Shown: positions 51,359-59,257 of the stretch, piece after piece
How positions within the stretch are numbered: the first letter of the stretch is position 1
Layout of the letters: every line of letters begins with the position of its first letter
Source: Pseudorhodoplanes sinuspersici
GTDB taxonomy: Bacteria; Pseudomonadota; Alphaproteobacteria; Rhizobiales; Xanthobacteraceae
Direction: 5' to 3'
Assembly (NCBI RefSeq): GCF_002119765.1
Contig: NZ_CP021112.1
Location: 1,110,501 to 1,174,500, forward strand
Length of the DNA: 64,000 nucleotides
Made by a program: the position numbers and the translations under genes
Notes under the pieces: model-generated
Database searches by the model: none
Told to the model about the DNA's origin: nothing
What the model saw: only the letters and a program-made list of their open reading frames with translations

Positions 51359-52501
51359 GTGAAAATCGAACGGATCGAAACCTTCCTCGTCGATGTCCCG
51401 ACGCGCCGAGCCCACAAGCTGGCTTTCGCGACGGTGGCCGCACAGAACTATGTGATTGTCCGCGTGCACGCGCAGGGGCTTGTCGGCACCGGCGAAGCGG
51501 CAACCATCGGCGGCCCCCGCTGGGGCGATGAATCGACCGAGGCGATCAAGGCCAACATCGATACCTATATCGCGCCGGTCGTCATCGGGCAGGATGCACT
51601 GAACCTCAATGTCATCGAAGACCGGCTGGAGCGGTCGGTGCGCGGCAATGCCTTCGCCCGCGCCGCCGTTGCCATGGCGGTTTACGACCTTGCAGCGCGG
51701 GCCCGACATCAATCGGTTGCATCCTTGCTCGGCGGTCCGATGGCGACCGCGATCGATCTGGCCTGGACATTGGCGTCCGGACATACGGACAAGGATCTTG
51801 CCGAAGCGGAAGAACTGCTCGCCGCACGGCGGCATCGTCACTTCAAGATCAAGATCGGTTTCGGCGATCCCGACCACGATGTTGCGCATGTCGTCCGCCT
51901 GGCGGAGGCGCTTGCGGGACGCGCAACAATTCGTGTCGACGTCAATCAGGGATGGGACGAGCACACCGCGACGAGACTCATCCCGCGGCTTGAAGCGGCC
52001 GGCGTCGCGCTGGTCGAGCAGCCGCTGCCGCGATGGAACGTGGACGGCATGGCGCGCCTGACCGCGCAGTCCAAGCTCGCCATCATGGCCGATGAAGGCG
52101 TTGCAAGCATCCACGATGCGATCTTGCACGCCAAGATGCACGCGGCCGATGTCTTTGCGCTCAAGGTCACCAAGGCCGGCGGTTATGCCGAGACACGCCG
52201 CATCGCTGCCATTGCGCGCGCGGCCGGCCTGTCTCTCTACGGCGGCTGCATGCTGGAAACCGGCATCGGCACGGCCGGCTATCTGCAGCTTTTCTCGACG
52301 CTGGTTCCGTTCGCATGGGGCTGCGAATTGTTCGGTCCGCTGCTGATCGACGATGGCCTGACGACAACCGCGCTGGAGGTCAGAGATTTTGCCATTCACT
52401 TGCCGAGCGGACCGGGAATTGGCGTCGAACTCGACGAAGCCAAGCTCGATTTCTATCGGCGCGATCGCAACCGATCGAGCGTCTCCATTGCCGCCGAATA
52501 A
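51359..52501 (+). CDS. catB: Muconate/chloromuconate cycloisomerase (mandelate racemase/MLE family)
   Basis: The 380-residue enolase-superfamily enzyme starts at GTG 51359 (MKIERIETFLVDVPTRRAHK). The capping domain is followed by the barrel with the KxK motif FKIKIG (about 163-168), metal ligands in RVDVNQGW, ALVEQPLP and IMADEGV, and the second Lys in ALKVTKAGG (about 266). The RRAHK start and the neighbouring muconolactone isomerase fit conversion of cis,cis-muconate to muconolactone in the beta-ketoadipate pathway. A related substrate such as a chloro- or methyl-muconate cannot be excluded. Confidence 0.88.
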   Translation: MKIERIETFLVDVPTRRAHKLAFATVAAQNYVIVRVHAQGLVGTGEAATIGGPRWGDESTEAIKANIDTYIAPVVIGQDALNLNVIEDRLERSVRGNAFARAAVAMAVYDLAARARHQSVASLLGGPMATAIDLAWTLASGHTDKDLAEAEELLAARRHRHFKIKIGFGDPDHDVAHVVRLAEALAGRATIRVDVNQGWDEHTATRLIPRLEAAGVALVEQPLPRWNVDGMARLTAQSKLAIMADEGVASIHDAILHAKMHAADVFALKVTKAGGYAETRRIAAIARAAGLSLYGGCMLETGIGTAGYLQLFSTLVPFAWGCELFGPLLIDDGLTTTALEVRDFAIHLPSGPGIGVELDEAKLDFYRRDRNRSSVSIAAE

Positions 52502-52513
52502 GGGCCGACGACC

Positions 52514-52795
52514 ATGCTGTTCCATGTCGAGATGACCGTAAAGCTGCCGGCGGACATGCCGAGGGACGAGGCGGACGCGCTCAAGTCGAAAGAGAAGGCG
52601 CTGGCGCAGCAACTGCAGCGCGATGGCAAGTGGCTGCACTTATGGCGCGTGGCAGGACGCTACGCCAACGTCTCGATTTTCGACGTCAACGATAATGACG
52701 AGTTGCACGCATTGCTCTCGTCCTTGCCGCTCTGGCCTTTCATGGACGTCAAGGTTGTTCCGCTCGCACAGCATCCATCTGCCATTAAAAACTGA
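52514..52795 (+). CDS. catC: Muconolactone delta-isomerase
   Basis: The 93-residue protein has the ferredoxin-like fold of the MIase family: MLFHVEMTVKLPADMPRDEA at the start, then LQRDGKWLHLWRVAGRYANV, SIFDVNDNDELHALLSSLPL and WPFMDVKVVPLAQHPSA. The length matches the usual 90-96 residues. The enzyme moves the double bond of muconolactone to give 3-oxoadipate enol-lactone. It starts 12 bases after the cycloisomerase stop, clearly the same operon. catA and catD are not in the window. Confidence 0.93.
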   Translation: MLFHVEMTVKLPADMPRDEADALKSKEKALAQQLQRDGKWLHLWRVAGRYANVSIFDVNDNDELHALLSSLPLWPFMDVKVVPLAQHPSAIKN

Positions 52796-52809
52796 TACAG
52801 GGAGAGACC

Positions 52810-53784
52810 ATGGACTTGATCAATCGACGCAATTTCATTGCCGGTGCAGGCGCGGTGACCATCGCGCCGCGTGCGGCATGGGCTCAAACCTTTCCCAGCA
52901 AGCCGCTACGCCTTATCGTTCCGTTCGCGGCGGGCGGCGCCGCCGATATCATCGGCCGCACGGTCGCCGACGGCATGGGCCCTCTCATCGGGCAGCAGGT
53001 CGTGGTGGAAAACAAGCCGGGTGCCGGTTCCAATCTCGGCATCGACACGATGGTGAAATCCGAGCCGGACGGTTACACATTTGCCCTGGCGTCGATCGCG
53101 GTCGCGGTGAATCAGTTCCTCTACAAATCCATGCCATACGATGCCGTGAAGGACCTGGCGCCGCTGACCCTGGCACTGGAAACACCGAATGTGGTGATCG
53201 TTCCGAAGGACTCGCCCATCAAGTCCATTGCCGACCTGATTGCGGCCGCAAAGACAAAGAGCGGCGGCCTTTCCTATGCGTCGGCCGGCGTCGGCTCCTC
53301 TCTGCATCTCGCCGCGGAGCTTTTCATGCAGAAGAGCGGAATTTCGCTTGCGCATATCCCTTATAAGGGCAGCAATCCTGCCTTGACCGATCTGATCGCT
53401 GGCCGGGTCGACGTCATGTTCGACAATCTGTCGACGGCTCTTCCGCAGGTGGAAGGAAACACGGTGCGCGCCATCGCCGTCACGACGGCGAAGCGCGTTG
53501 CCAGCTTGCCCAACGTGCCGACGATTGCCGAAGCCGGCGTTCCGGGTTACGAAATGGCCAATTGGTGGGCCTTTTTCGCGCCCGCGCGCACACCAGCTCC
53601 TGTCACGGCATTGCTCAGCGAAAACATTCGCAATGTCGTCAACGGCGACGCCGCGAAGAAACGATTTGCCGATATCGGCGGGACCGTGATCGCTTCAACG
53701 CAGGAATCCCTCAGCCATCGCCTCGCTGCCGAGATCGCAAAGTGGGGGACCACCATCAAGACCACAGGCCTTACGCCGACGTAA
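52810..53784 (+). CDS. Tripartite tricarboxylate transporter (Bug) family periplasmic binding protein
   Basis: The 324-residue protein has a short Tat-like or Sec signal (RRNFIAGAGAVTIAPRAAWA). The mature Bug/TctC domain has FPSKPLRLIVPFAAGGAADI, VVENKPGAGSNLGIDTMVKS, PDGYTFALAS and IPYKGSNPALTDLIAGRVD, all standard family landmarks. GGGAGAG precedes the ATG. It sits 14 bases after catC in the same operon, so it may bind an aromatic-derived acid or lactone; no TctA/TctB genes are present here. Confidence 0.9.
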   Translation: MDLINRRNFIAGAGAVTIAPRAAWAQTFPSKPLRLIVPFAAGGAADIIGRTVADGMGPLIGQQVVVENKPGAGSNLGIDTMVKSEPDGYTFALASIAVAVNQFLYKSMPYDAVKDLAPLTLALETPNVVIVPKDSPIKSIADLIAAAKTKSGGLSYASAGVGSSLHLAAELFMQKSGISLAHIPYKGSNPALTDLIAGRVDVMFDNLSTALPQVEGNTVRAIAVTTAKRVASLPNVPTIAEAGVPGYEMANWWAFFAPARTPAPVTALLSENIRNVVNGDAAKKRFADIGGTVIASTQESLSHRLAAEIAKWGTTIKTTGLTPT

Positions 53785-53795
53785 GGACCTCATAA

Positions 53796-53837
53796 CCAAC
53801 CTACAGGCCGCGCCTATTGCGGACGCCTGTAGGTTGG
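53796..53837. terminator. Hairpin between Bug-protein gene and dcd
   Basis: CCAACCTACAGGC (53796-53808) pairs perfectly with GCCTGTAGGTTGG (53825-53837) around a 16-base loop. It lies between convergent genes and has no T-run, so it may act as a Rho-assisted or bidirectional 3' structure. Confidence 0.6.
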
Positions 53838-53857
53838 CTCGGCGGCTCGCACAGACG

Positions 53858-54967
53858 CTAGCTGCTTCGAAAGTGTTTCGATAATTTCAGGCCCTGCGCC
53901 TGATAATTCGAGCCGATGCCCTGGCCGTAGAGCGTTTCCGGTCGCGCCATCATCGTCTCGTAGACGAGACGGCCGACGATCTGGCCATGTTCGAGAATGA
54001 ACGGCACTTCGCGCGAGCGCACCTCCAGCACCGCGCGCGAGCCGCGCCCGCCGGCTCCGGCATAACCGAAGCCGGGATCGAAGAAGCCCGCATAATGGAC
54101 GCGGAATTCGCCGACCAGCGGATCGAACGGCACCATCTCGGCGGCGTAATCCGGCGGCACCTGCACCGCTTCCTTCGAAGCGAGGATGTAGAATTCGTTC
54201 GGATCGAGAATGAGACTGCGGTCGGCGCGGGCGCTCATCGGCTCCCAGAAATCGCCGACGCTGTAGCCGTTGCGCAGATCGACATCGATCAGACCGGTAT
54301 GACGTTTGGCTCTGTAGCCGATCAGCCCGCCGGCGAAGTCACCCGACAGATCGACACCGACCGCAACACCGTCATTGAGATCTGCGTCATCAGCATCGAC
54401 CAGCCGCTCGCTGGCATGCAGCGCCCGCAATTGCCCGGCATCGAGCAGCGTATCGCCGCGTCGGAAACGGATCTGCGACAGCCGTGAGCCTTGCCGCACC
54501 AGCACCGGAAAGGTGCGCGGCGAAATTTCCGCATAGAGCGGCCCCTGATAACCGGCCGCGACCTGATCGAAACCGCGCGAATGATCGGCGATCACCCGCG
54601 TGAACACATCGATGCGGCCGGTCGAGCTTTTCGGATTGGCGGTCGCGGAAATATCGGCTGGCAGCGACAGGCTTTCCATCAGCGGCACGATATAGACGCA
54701 GCCGGTTTCCAGCACCGCGCCATCGGCCAGCGGGATCGTATGCAGGTGAAGATCCTTGATCCGCCGCTCGACGGTGGCGCCGGGGCCGGGAAGAAAGCTC
54801 GCGCGCACCCGATAGGCGATTGGCCCGAGGCGCAGATCGAGGCTCGCCGGCTGCACCTGATCCTCAGCAAACGGCGCCGACGGCAGGATGTGGCCAGCCA
54901 GCGTCATCTCCGCGATCATGCGGTCGGTCAGGATGCCGTGTTCGGCGCTCGCGAAAGTGGGTGCCAA
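53858..54967 (-). CDS. dcd: 2'-deoxycytidine 5'-triphosphate deaminase, long form
   Basis: The 369-residue enzyme deaminates dCTP to dUTP. It is about twice the length of E. coli Dcd and appears to be a tandem of two dUTPase-like folds: the N-half has PADISATANPKSSTGRIDV and the C-half has VHYAGFFDPGFGYAGAGG, with HGQIVGRLVYETM near the end. This length is usual in alphaproteobacteria. The start is TTG at 54967 with GGGAGG upstream; the next Met is residue 17. It stands alone. Confidence 0.9.
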   Translation of the reverse strand: MAPTFASAEHGILTDRMIAEMTLAGHILPSAPFAEDQVQPASLDLRLGPIAYRVRASFLPGPGATVERRIKDLHLHTIPLADGAVLETGCVYIVPLMESLSLPADISATANPKSSTGRIDVFTRVIADHSRGFDQVAAGYQGPLYAEISPRTFPVLVRQGSRLSQIRFRRGDTLLDAGQLRALHASERLVDADDADLNDGVAVGVDLSGDFAGGLIGYRAKRHTGLIDVDLRNGYSVGDFWEPMSARADRSLILDPNEFYILASKEAVQVPPDYAAEMVPFDPLVGEFRVHYAGFFDPGFGYAGAGGRGSRAVLEVRSREVPFILEHGQIVGRLVYETMMARPETLYGQGIGSNYQAQGLKLSKHFRSS

Positions 54968-55070
54968 GCCGCCCGCCTCCCTTTCAGGTCAGAAGCGTCT
55001 AGAGCAGAGCGGGTGCGGCGGAAAGCCGAGAGGCCGAGAAAAGCCCAATTATCCCAGCATTTTGTGATGC

Positions 55071-55907
55071 TCACCGCCGTCCGGCGCTGGCCGTCAGGCT
55101 GGTGCGGGTCGCGGCTTCGGCAATGGCCCCGCCGAGAAGCTTGGCGACGCAGGCATAGCTCCAGTCGTTCATGTGCAGGTCGTCCGGCGAGATGAAGGCC
55201 TCGAACGGCAGCCGGGCGACATTGCGCCAGTGGCGCATCACCGCAAAGCGCTGGAACAGATCGACATTCTGGGTCTTGGCCGTGATCGCCAACAGATGCA
55301 CCATCGCATCGGTCTCTTTCTTCGCCACCACCATCGGCGCGAATTGCGGATCGATCAGGACCACATCGGCGCCCGACGTCTTCATGCGCTTCAGGCCTTC
55401 AAGGATCTGCGCATTGGTCGCGCCCATCGGCGCATCGCGCAGCACCGCGTTGGTGCCGACCTGCCAGAGGATCAAATCGGGCTTTTCCGACAGCACTTCC
55501 GCATCAAGACGCAGCAGCATGTCGGGGGCTTCCTCGCCATTCGCGCCGCGATTGACCACCGTGATCGGCTGGCCCGGAAAACGTTCCTTCAACTCGACCG
55601 CAAGACGGTTCGGATAGGACTTGTCCGGCGAACTCGCAAAGGCACCGGCCGTCGATGATGAGCCGAAGGCGACGATCTTCACCGGCTCGCCGGCGGCGAT
55701 GCGCTTCCCCGTGCGGGCCAGCGGGTTCATCAGCCGCGTCATGTCATCAGGTGCGGAGCAGACCGGCGCGGGAGCCGCTTGCGTCACAGGCGCAACCGGC
55801 GCGGGCGTTTTATCCTCCGCCTGCGCAACACTGGCGATCGTCGCGGCGCAGGCCGCAGCCATCGCCAATGTTGGAAGACAAAAAGGGCGCAGAAGAGACA
55901 TCGTCAT
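55071..55907 (-). CDS. Periplasmic SGNH/GDSL hydrolase with intact catalytic residues
   Basis: The 278-residue protein has a signal peptide (about 1-30, SVAQA). The SGNH blocks are all recognisable: I KIVAFGSSSTAGAFA (Ser), II VVNRGANGEEAPD (Gly), III LWQVGTNAVLRD (Asn) and V ISPDDLHMNDWSY (Asp-x-x-His). It should be an esterase or acyltransferase on a periplasmic glycan. Its start overlaps the stop of the upstream SGNH gene by four bases (ATGA). Order in the operon: opgC, degenerate SGNH, this gene. Confidence 0.85.
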   Translation of the reverse strand: MTMSLLRPFCLPTLAMAAACAATIASVAQAEDKTPAPVAPVTQAAPAPVCSAPDDMTRLMNPLARTGKRIAAGEPVKIVAFGSSSTAGAFASSPDKSYPNRLAVELKERFPGQPITVVNRGANGEEAPDMLLRLDAEVLSEKPDLILWQVGTNAVLRDAPMGATNAQILEGLKRMKTSGADVVLIDPQFAPMVVAKKETDAMVHLLAITAKTQNVDLFQRFAVMRHWRNVARLPFEAFISPDDLHMNDWSYACVAKLLGGAIAEAATRTSLTASAGRR

Positions 55908-56698
55908 TGCGTCGGCCTCGTTTTGATACCGTCGAGATCGGCGGCTTCAACCACAAGCGAGGCCAGCGCGCGGCCAAGGCAATCATGGACCTTGTACGCG
56001 GTTGCGACATCCTTGGTGGCAAGGTTGAGATCGAAATTTCCGTTGTCGTTCCAGTAACGCATGATCTCGCGGCGATCGAACAGCGGCACGTCGCGATCGC
56101 GCGCCACGACACGCATGATGTCGGCGTAATTGCCGAGCGCGATCATGGTCTCTGTGCGCGGGCTATATTGCATGTTCATCAGGATCAGGTCGGCGCCGCT
56201 CTCGGCGATATGGTCGATGCCGTCATCGAGAGAGGCGCGAAAGCTTTCCGGATCGACGCCGCGGATCGCATCGACGGTTCCGGTCTGCCAGATCACCAGA
56301 TCGGGTTTCTTTTCAGCCAGGACTTTCTCCAGACCCTGTGTCATGTCGGCTGCGGTCAGCCGGGATTTCGCCAGGGCGATCACCTTGATCGCGACATCCG
56401 GGAACCGCTTGTGCAGCAGCTCTTCCAGGCGGCCCGGATAGGATTTGTTGGCGCCGTCCGGTCCCGGCAGCACCGAGGAGCCCGATCCCAACACCAGGAT
56501 TGTGAGCTTCTTGTGCTCTTCAACGGCCTTTTTGACGTGATCGAGCCTGGCGTCGCCAAACAGGATATAGCCGGGAACCTCGCAGGGATCGCTCTCCGGT
56601 GACGGGAATTCGGGCAACGGAAGCATGTCGGTCTGCGCGTGAACGGGAACCGCCGCCGCGACGACCACTGCCAGAAGCCCAACAATCACAGCTCTCAT
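55904..56698 (-). CDS. Periplasmic SGNH-fold protein lacking consensus catalytic residues
   Basis: The 264-residue paralog of the next gene has a signal peptide (IVGLLAVVVAAAVPVHA). Block I is ILVLGSGSSVLPG, but block II reads VIALAKSRLT (no Gly in place), block III is WQTGTVDAI (Val where Asn is expected) and the C-terminal block is AYKVHDC (no Asp three residues before His). It is therefore likely inactive or altered. It is tightly coupled to the following intact paralog and downstream of opgC by 44 bases. Confidence 0.8.
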   Translation of the reverse strand: MRAVIVGLLAVVVAAAVPVHAQTDMLPLPEFPSPESDPCEVPGYILFGDARLDHVKKAVEEHKKLTILVLGSGSSVLPGPDGANKSYPGRLEELLHKRFPDVAIKVIALAKSRLTAADMTQGLEKVLAEKKPDLVIWQTGTVDAIRGVDPESFRASLDDGIDHIAESGADLILMNMQYSPRTETMIALGNYADIMRVVARDRDVPLFDRREIMRYWNDNGNFDLNLATKDVATAYKVHDCLGRALASLVVEAADLDGIKTRPTQ

Positions 56699-56742
56699 TC
56701 CCCCGCCTCCTGCGAGGTCCGTGCCAGGTCAGCCAAAAAGGC

Positions 56743-57915
56743 TTAACCCGAACGCGCGACGGCTTTTCGACCCGTGGCATTCTTGTACCACGATAGCATC
56801 CAGGCCACGGCAATCATTATTAAAATGCCTAACACACTGACTGCGATCTGCATCGGAATCCCCGGGGAAACTTCAACCTTTACGAAATGAGCCGCGAAGG
56901 CCAAAAAGACGCCCAGGCAGAAGATTTCCAGCGAGTGCTGCCCGCACAGGATCGCCGGCCGCAACCAGGGGGATGTCAGAGGGGCCCAGTCCCGCGGAAC
57001 GAAGTAAAGGGTCACAGTGGCCAAAGCGAGGAAATGCGCGAAGCGCAGCACGTCCAGATTGGTCTTGTCGATCGGATAGATATGTTCCGCGAGCCACCGT
57101 GGCACATAAGGCGCCAGCCCGGGAATATGCCACGTCAGGGTGATGCAGAAGGCAAACAGGAGGTAAGCCACGGCAACGGCAAGCGTGATGCGCGAATGCA
57201 CAAGACCATGCAACCTTGCCGCGCCGCCAAGCGCGCACCATGCACCGAACACGAAGAGAAGTTGCCAGGCGAACGGATTGAAAAACCATCCGCCGCCCGG
57301 ATAGGCCGGCAGGTTCCAGCCGAATTGCCAGGCCAGCACGTAAAGCAGCACCGACAGGGCAAGCGCCAGCGTGCCGTTTCGCAGCAGCAGCCACAGCACC
57401 GGCGGAAACGTCGCCATCAGCACGATGTAGAGCGGCAGCACATCCATGTTGACGGGCTTGAATTTCAGCATCAGCGCCTGAATGAGAATGATGTCAGGCT
57501 GCTGCAGGAACTCCAGGATATTCATTTCTTCCGCATAGAGCGGATTCTGGAAACCACGCGCCACATAGGCGATCTGGCCCATATAGATCACGAACAGGAA
57601 GATATGCGCGACATAGATCTGCCAGGCGCGCTTGAGGATGCGTGCGCTCGACACCACAAATCCATAGTCGCGCATCGCGCGGCCGTAGACGAAGGCTGCG
57701 GTGAAGCCGGAAATGAAGATGAAGATTTCCGTCGCGTCGCTGAACCCGTAATTGCGGATCGTGATCCAGGCGACGATGTTCGATGGAATATGGTCGAGAT
57801 AGATCAGCCACAGCGCAAGGCCGCGAAACAGGTCGAGCCGCAAGTCGCGGTCGGTCGGGATCGCTGGATCCATCAGGCGCGTCGTTCCGAAAGTCGGGAG
57901 GGTTTGGCTGGACAT
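56743..57915 (-). CDS. opgC: OpgC-family membrane acyltransferase
   Basis: This multi-spanning membrane protein (about 390 residues) shows OpgC landmarks: RDLRLDLFRGLALWLIYLDH, SDATEIFIFISGFTAAFVYG and ILKRAWQIYVAHIFLFVIYM, followed by eight further helices. OpgC succinylates osmoregulated periplasmic glucans in enteric bacteria; in this order the substrate may be a cyclic glucan or other glycan. The ATG at 57915 is chosen over a GTG at 57945; an ATG at 57873 is also possible. It leads an operon with two SGNH proteins, which may trim or transfer the acyl groups. Confidence 0.87.
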   Translation of the reverse strand: MSSQTLPTFGTTRLMDPAIPTDRDLRLDLFRGLALWLIYLDHIPSNIVAWITIRNYGFSDATEIFIFISGFTAAFVYGRAMRDYGFVVSSARILKRAWQIYVAHIFLFVIYMGQIAYVARGFQNPLYAEEMNILEFLQQPDIILIQALMLKFKPVNMDVLPLYIVLMATFPPVLWLLLRNGTLALALSVLLYVLAWQFGWNLPAYPGGGWFFNPFAWQLLFVFGAWCALGGAARLHGLVHSRITLAVAVAYLLFAFCITLTWHIPGLAPYVPRWLAEHIYPIDKTNLDVLRFAHFLALATVTLYFVPRDWAPLTSPWLRPAILCGQHSLEIFCLGVFLAFAAHFVKVEVSPGIPMQIAVSVLGILIMIAVAWMLSWYKNATGRKAVARSG

Positions 57916-58031
57916 TTGCCGAGGCCATCGCCGGTTGCAAGCCACGAATTGATACTGGTATTTGTAGAAAAATCTTCGCCGGATTTAAGGTCTCATAGAA
58001 TGGCGGATCTCTGGCCCAGGGACTTGGCTTC

Positions 58032-58424
58032 ATGTACCGCGCCGTAACACGCAATATTGAAGTCACGGTATCGCCCCGTTTTCTGGCCGACCGCTCCGCG
58101 CCGGACAAGGGACAATTCTTTTGGGCCTATACGATCGAGATTACCAATAACGGCGGCAAGACCGTGCAACTGAAGACGCGCTACTGGCACATCACCGATG
58201 GGCAGGGCCGCGTGCAGGAGGTCCGTGGTGCGGGCGTCGTGGGCGAAGAGCCGGTGATCGAGCCCGGCAAGAGCTTCGAATATACCAGCGGTGTTCCCTT
58301 GCAGACGCCGTCCGGCTTCATGGTTGGCCGTTATGGCATGGTGACCGAGGATGGCGAGCGTTTCGATATCGACATCCCCGCCTTCTCCCTCGACTGCACA
58401 CATGCCTCGCGCACGATCAATTGA
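58032..58424 (+). CDS. apaG: ApaG (Co2+/Mg2+ efflux protein homologue)
   Basis: The 130-residue beta-sandwich protein matches ApaG over its full length: MYRAVTRNIEVTVSPRFL, FFWAYTIEITNNGGKTVQL, RYWHITDGQGRVQEVRGAGV and VIEPGKSFEYTSGVPLQTPS. ApaG domains bind small anions or pyrophosphate and have been linked to cation resistance and diadenosine tetraphosphate metabolism. It is divergent from opgC by 116 bases. The ATG at 58032 is the standard start. Confidence 0.93.
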   Translation: MYRAVTRNIEVTVSPRFLADRSAPDKGQFFWAYTIEITNNGGKTVQLKTRYWHITDGQGRVQEVRGAGVVGEEPVIEPGKSFEYTSGVPLQTPSGFMVGRYGMVTEDGERFDIDIPAFSLDCTHASRTIN

Positions 58425-58454
58425 GAAGGCAGGTCATCGCTCTGGATGACGCTA

Positions 58455-58569
58455 GATCACGATGATTTTGGATCGAATCGACCCAAAATCATAAACGTGA
58501 TCGATTCTAATACGTTAGAGCATGATGTCGTCCGAAAACCGCTTCGCACTTTTCGGCATCATGCTCTAG
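58455..58569. repeat. 115-bp dispersed repeat, copy 2
   Basis: Identical in length and layout to 26887-27001, with five substitutions. Hairpin A here reads TGATTTTGGAT...CCCAAAATCA, so the C-G pair of copy 1 has become T-A. Hairpin B has a perfect 10-pair outer stem GAGCATGATG/CATCATGCTC. It lies directly upstream of a small gene at 58611. Confidence 0.85.
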
Positions 58570-58610
58570 GGCAGCAAGGTTGGGCCGCATCGAAAACCAA
58601 GAGTACAGCG

Positions 58611-58868
58611 ATGTCCGGGCACATAGACAAATCGTGGCTCGTCTTTCGCAGCATCGAAAACAGCGACCATGACCGGTGTGTCGATCTCTTCCAACGGCCT
58701 GACGGCACCTTCGGATTCGAAGAGTTTCGCCGCGACGTTGAGGACGTGGGAGAGTGGACGCCTGTGCAATACTATTCAGACATCGCATATCCAACGAATG
58801 ATGCAGCATTGAACGCAGCCATTCATGTCATCCCATGGTTGGGCGAGGCCATCAAAAGCCGACATTAA
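58611..58868 (+). CDS. Small soluble protein, unknown function
   Basis: The 85-residue protein starts MSGHIDKSWLVFRSIENSDH, followed by RCVDLFQRPDGTFGFEEFRRD and a Trp/Tyr-rich end (YYSDIAYPTNDA, HVIPWLGEAIKSRH). It looks like a compact alpha/beta domain with conserved-type aromatics. No family is recognised. The open frame continues upstream through the 115-bp repeat to 58446, but the ATG at 58611 excludes the repeat. It sits in a small accessory spot with a Fic remnant. Confidence 0.6.
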   Translation: MSGHIDKSWLVFRSIENSDHDRCVDLFQRPDGTFGFEEFRRDVEDVGEWTPVQYYSDIAYPTNDAALNAAIHVIPWLGEAIKSRH

Positions 58869-58895
58869 AACGAAGCGCGTCGTACCTTGGCCGGC

Positions 58896-59035
58896 TCATG
58901 CGATCTCGACAAGGGAATAGCTGGTGCTACGCCCGCCAGCCGCGTCTCGTTTCAGAATGTTCTTTCTGATGAGATCCTCGATATCGCGCTTGCCCGTGGG
59001 TCGCGGCCGAATTGAGAAGGCGGGCCAGCGTAGTA
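58896..59035 (-). pseudogene. C-terminal remnant of a Fic-family protein (winged helix)
   Basis: The minus-strand frame ends RPTGKRDIEDLIRKNILKRD then AAGGRSTSYSLVEIA and a stop. The pattern T-x-x-RDIxDLxxKxILKxD-GGRSTSYSL is that of the C-terminal winged-helix segment of Fic (AMP-transferase) proteins. The Fic core with HxFxDGNGR is absent upstream; instead, nested palindromes begin at 59037. It reads as a degraded fragment cut by a repeat insertion. Confidence 0.55.
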
Positions 59036-59036
59036 A

Positions 59037-59127
59037 TTCACCCTCCCACTGAAGTCGCGTGCACGCGACTTCAGGTTTGCTGACTACGCAAGTCGGAAAC
59101 ATCCGACTTGCGTAGGGGGAGGGTGAA
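59037..59127. repeat. 91-bp nested palindromic element
   Basis: The outer arms TTCACCCTCCC (59037-59047) and GGGAGGGTGAA (59117-59127) enclose a perfect 22-base palindrome (59051-59072, GAAGTCGCGTGCACGCGACT plus TC) and a 13-pair hairpin TACGCAAGTCGGA-AACA-TCCGACTTGCGTA (59085-59114). The layout is like a small non-autonomous element inserted at the edge of the Fic remnant. Confidence 0.8.
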
Positions 59128-59257
59128 GGAAGGCAGGCGCAAGTTTTTCCCCGCATAAATTGCGGAGATCAATCGGCGTAATCTCCGCACCACCGCGCGG
59201 CCTTATCCTTTGAGATGCACGTCGTGCGCTCCTCAGGATGAGGGCGGATTAAGGGAA

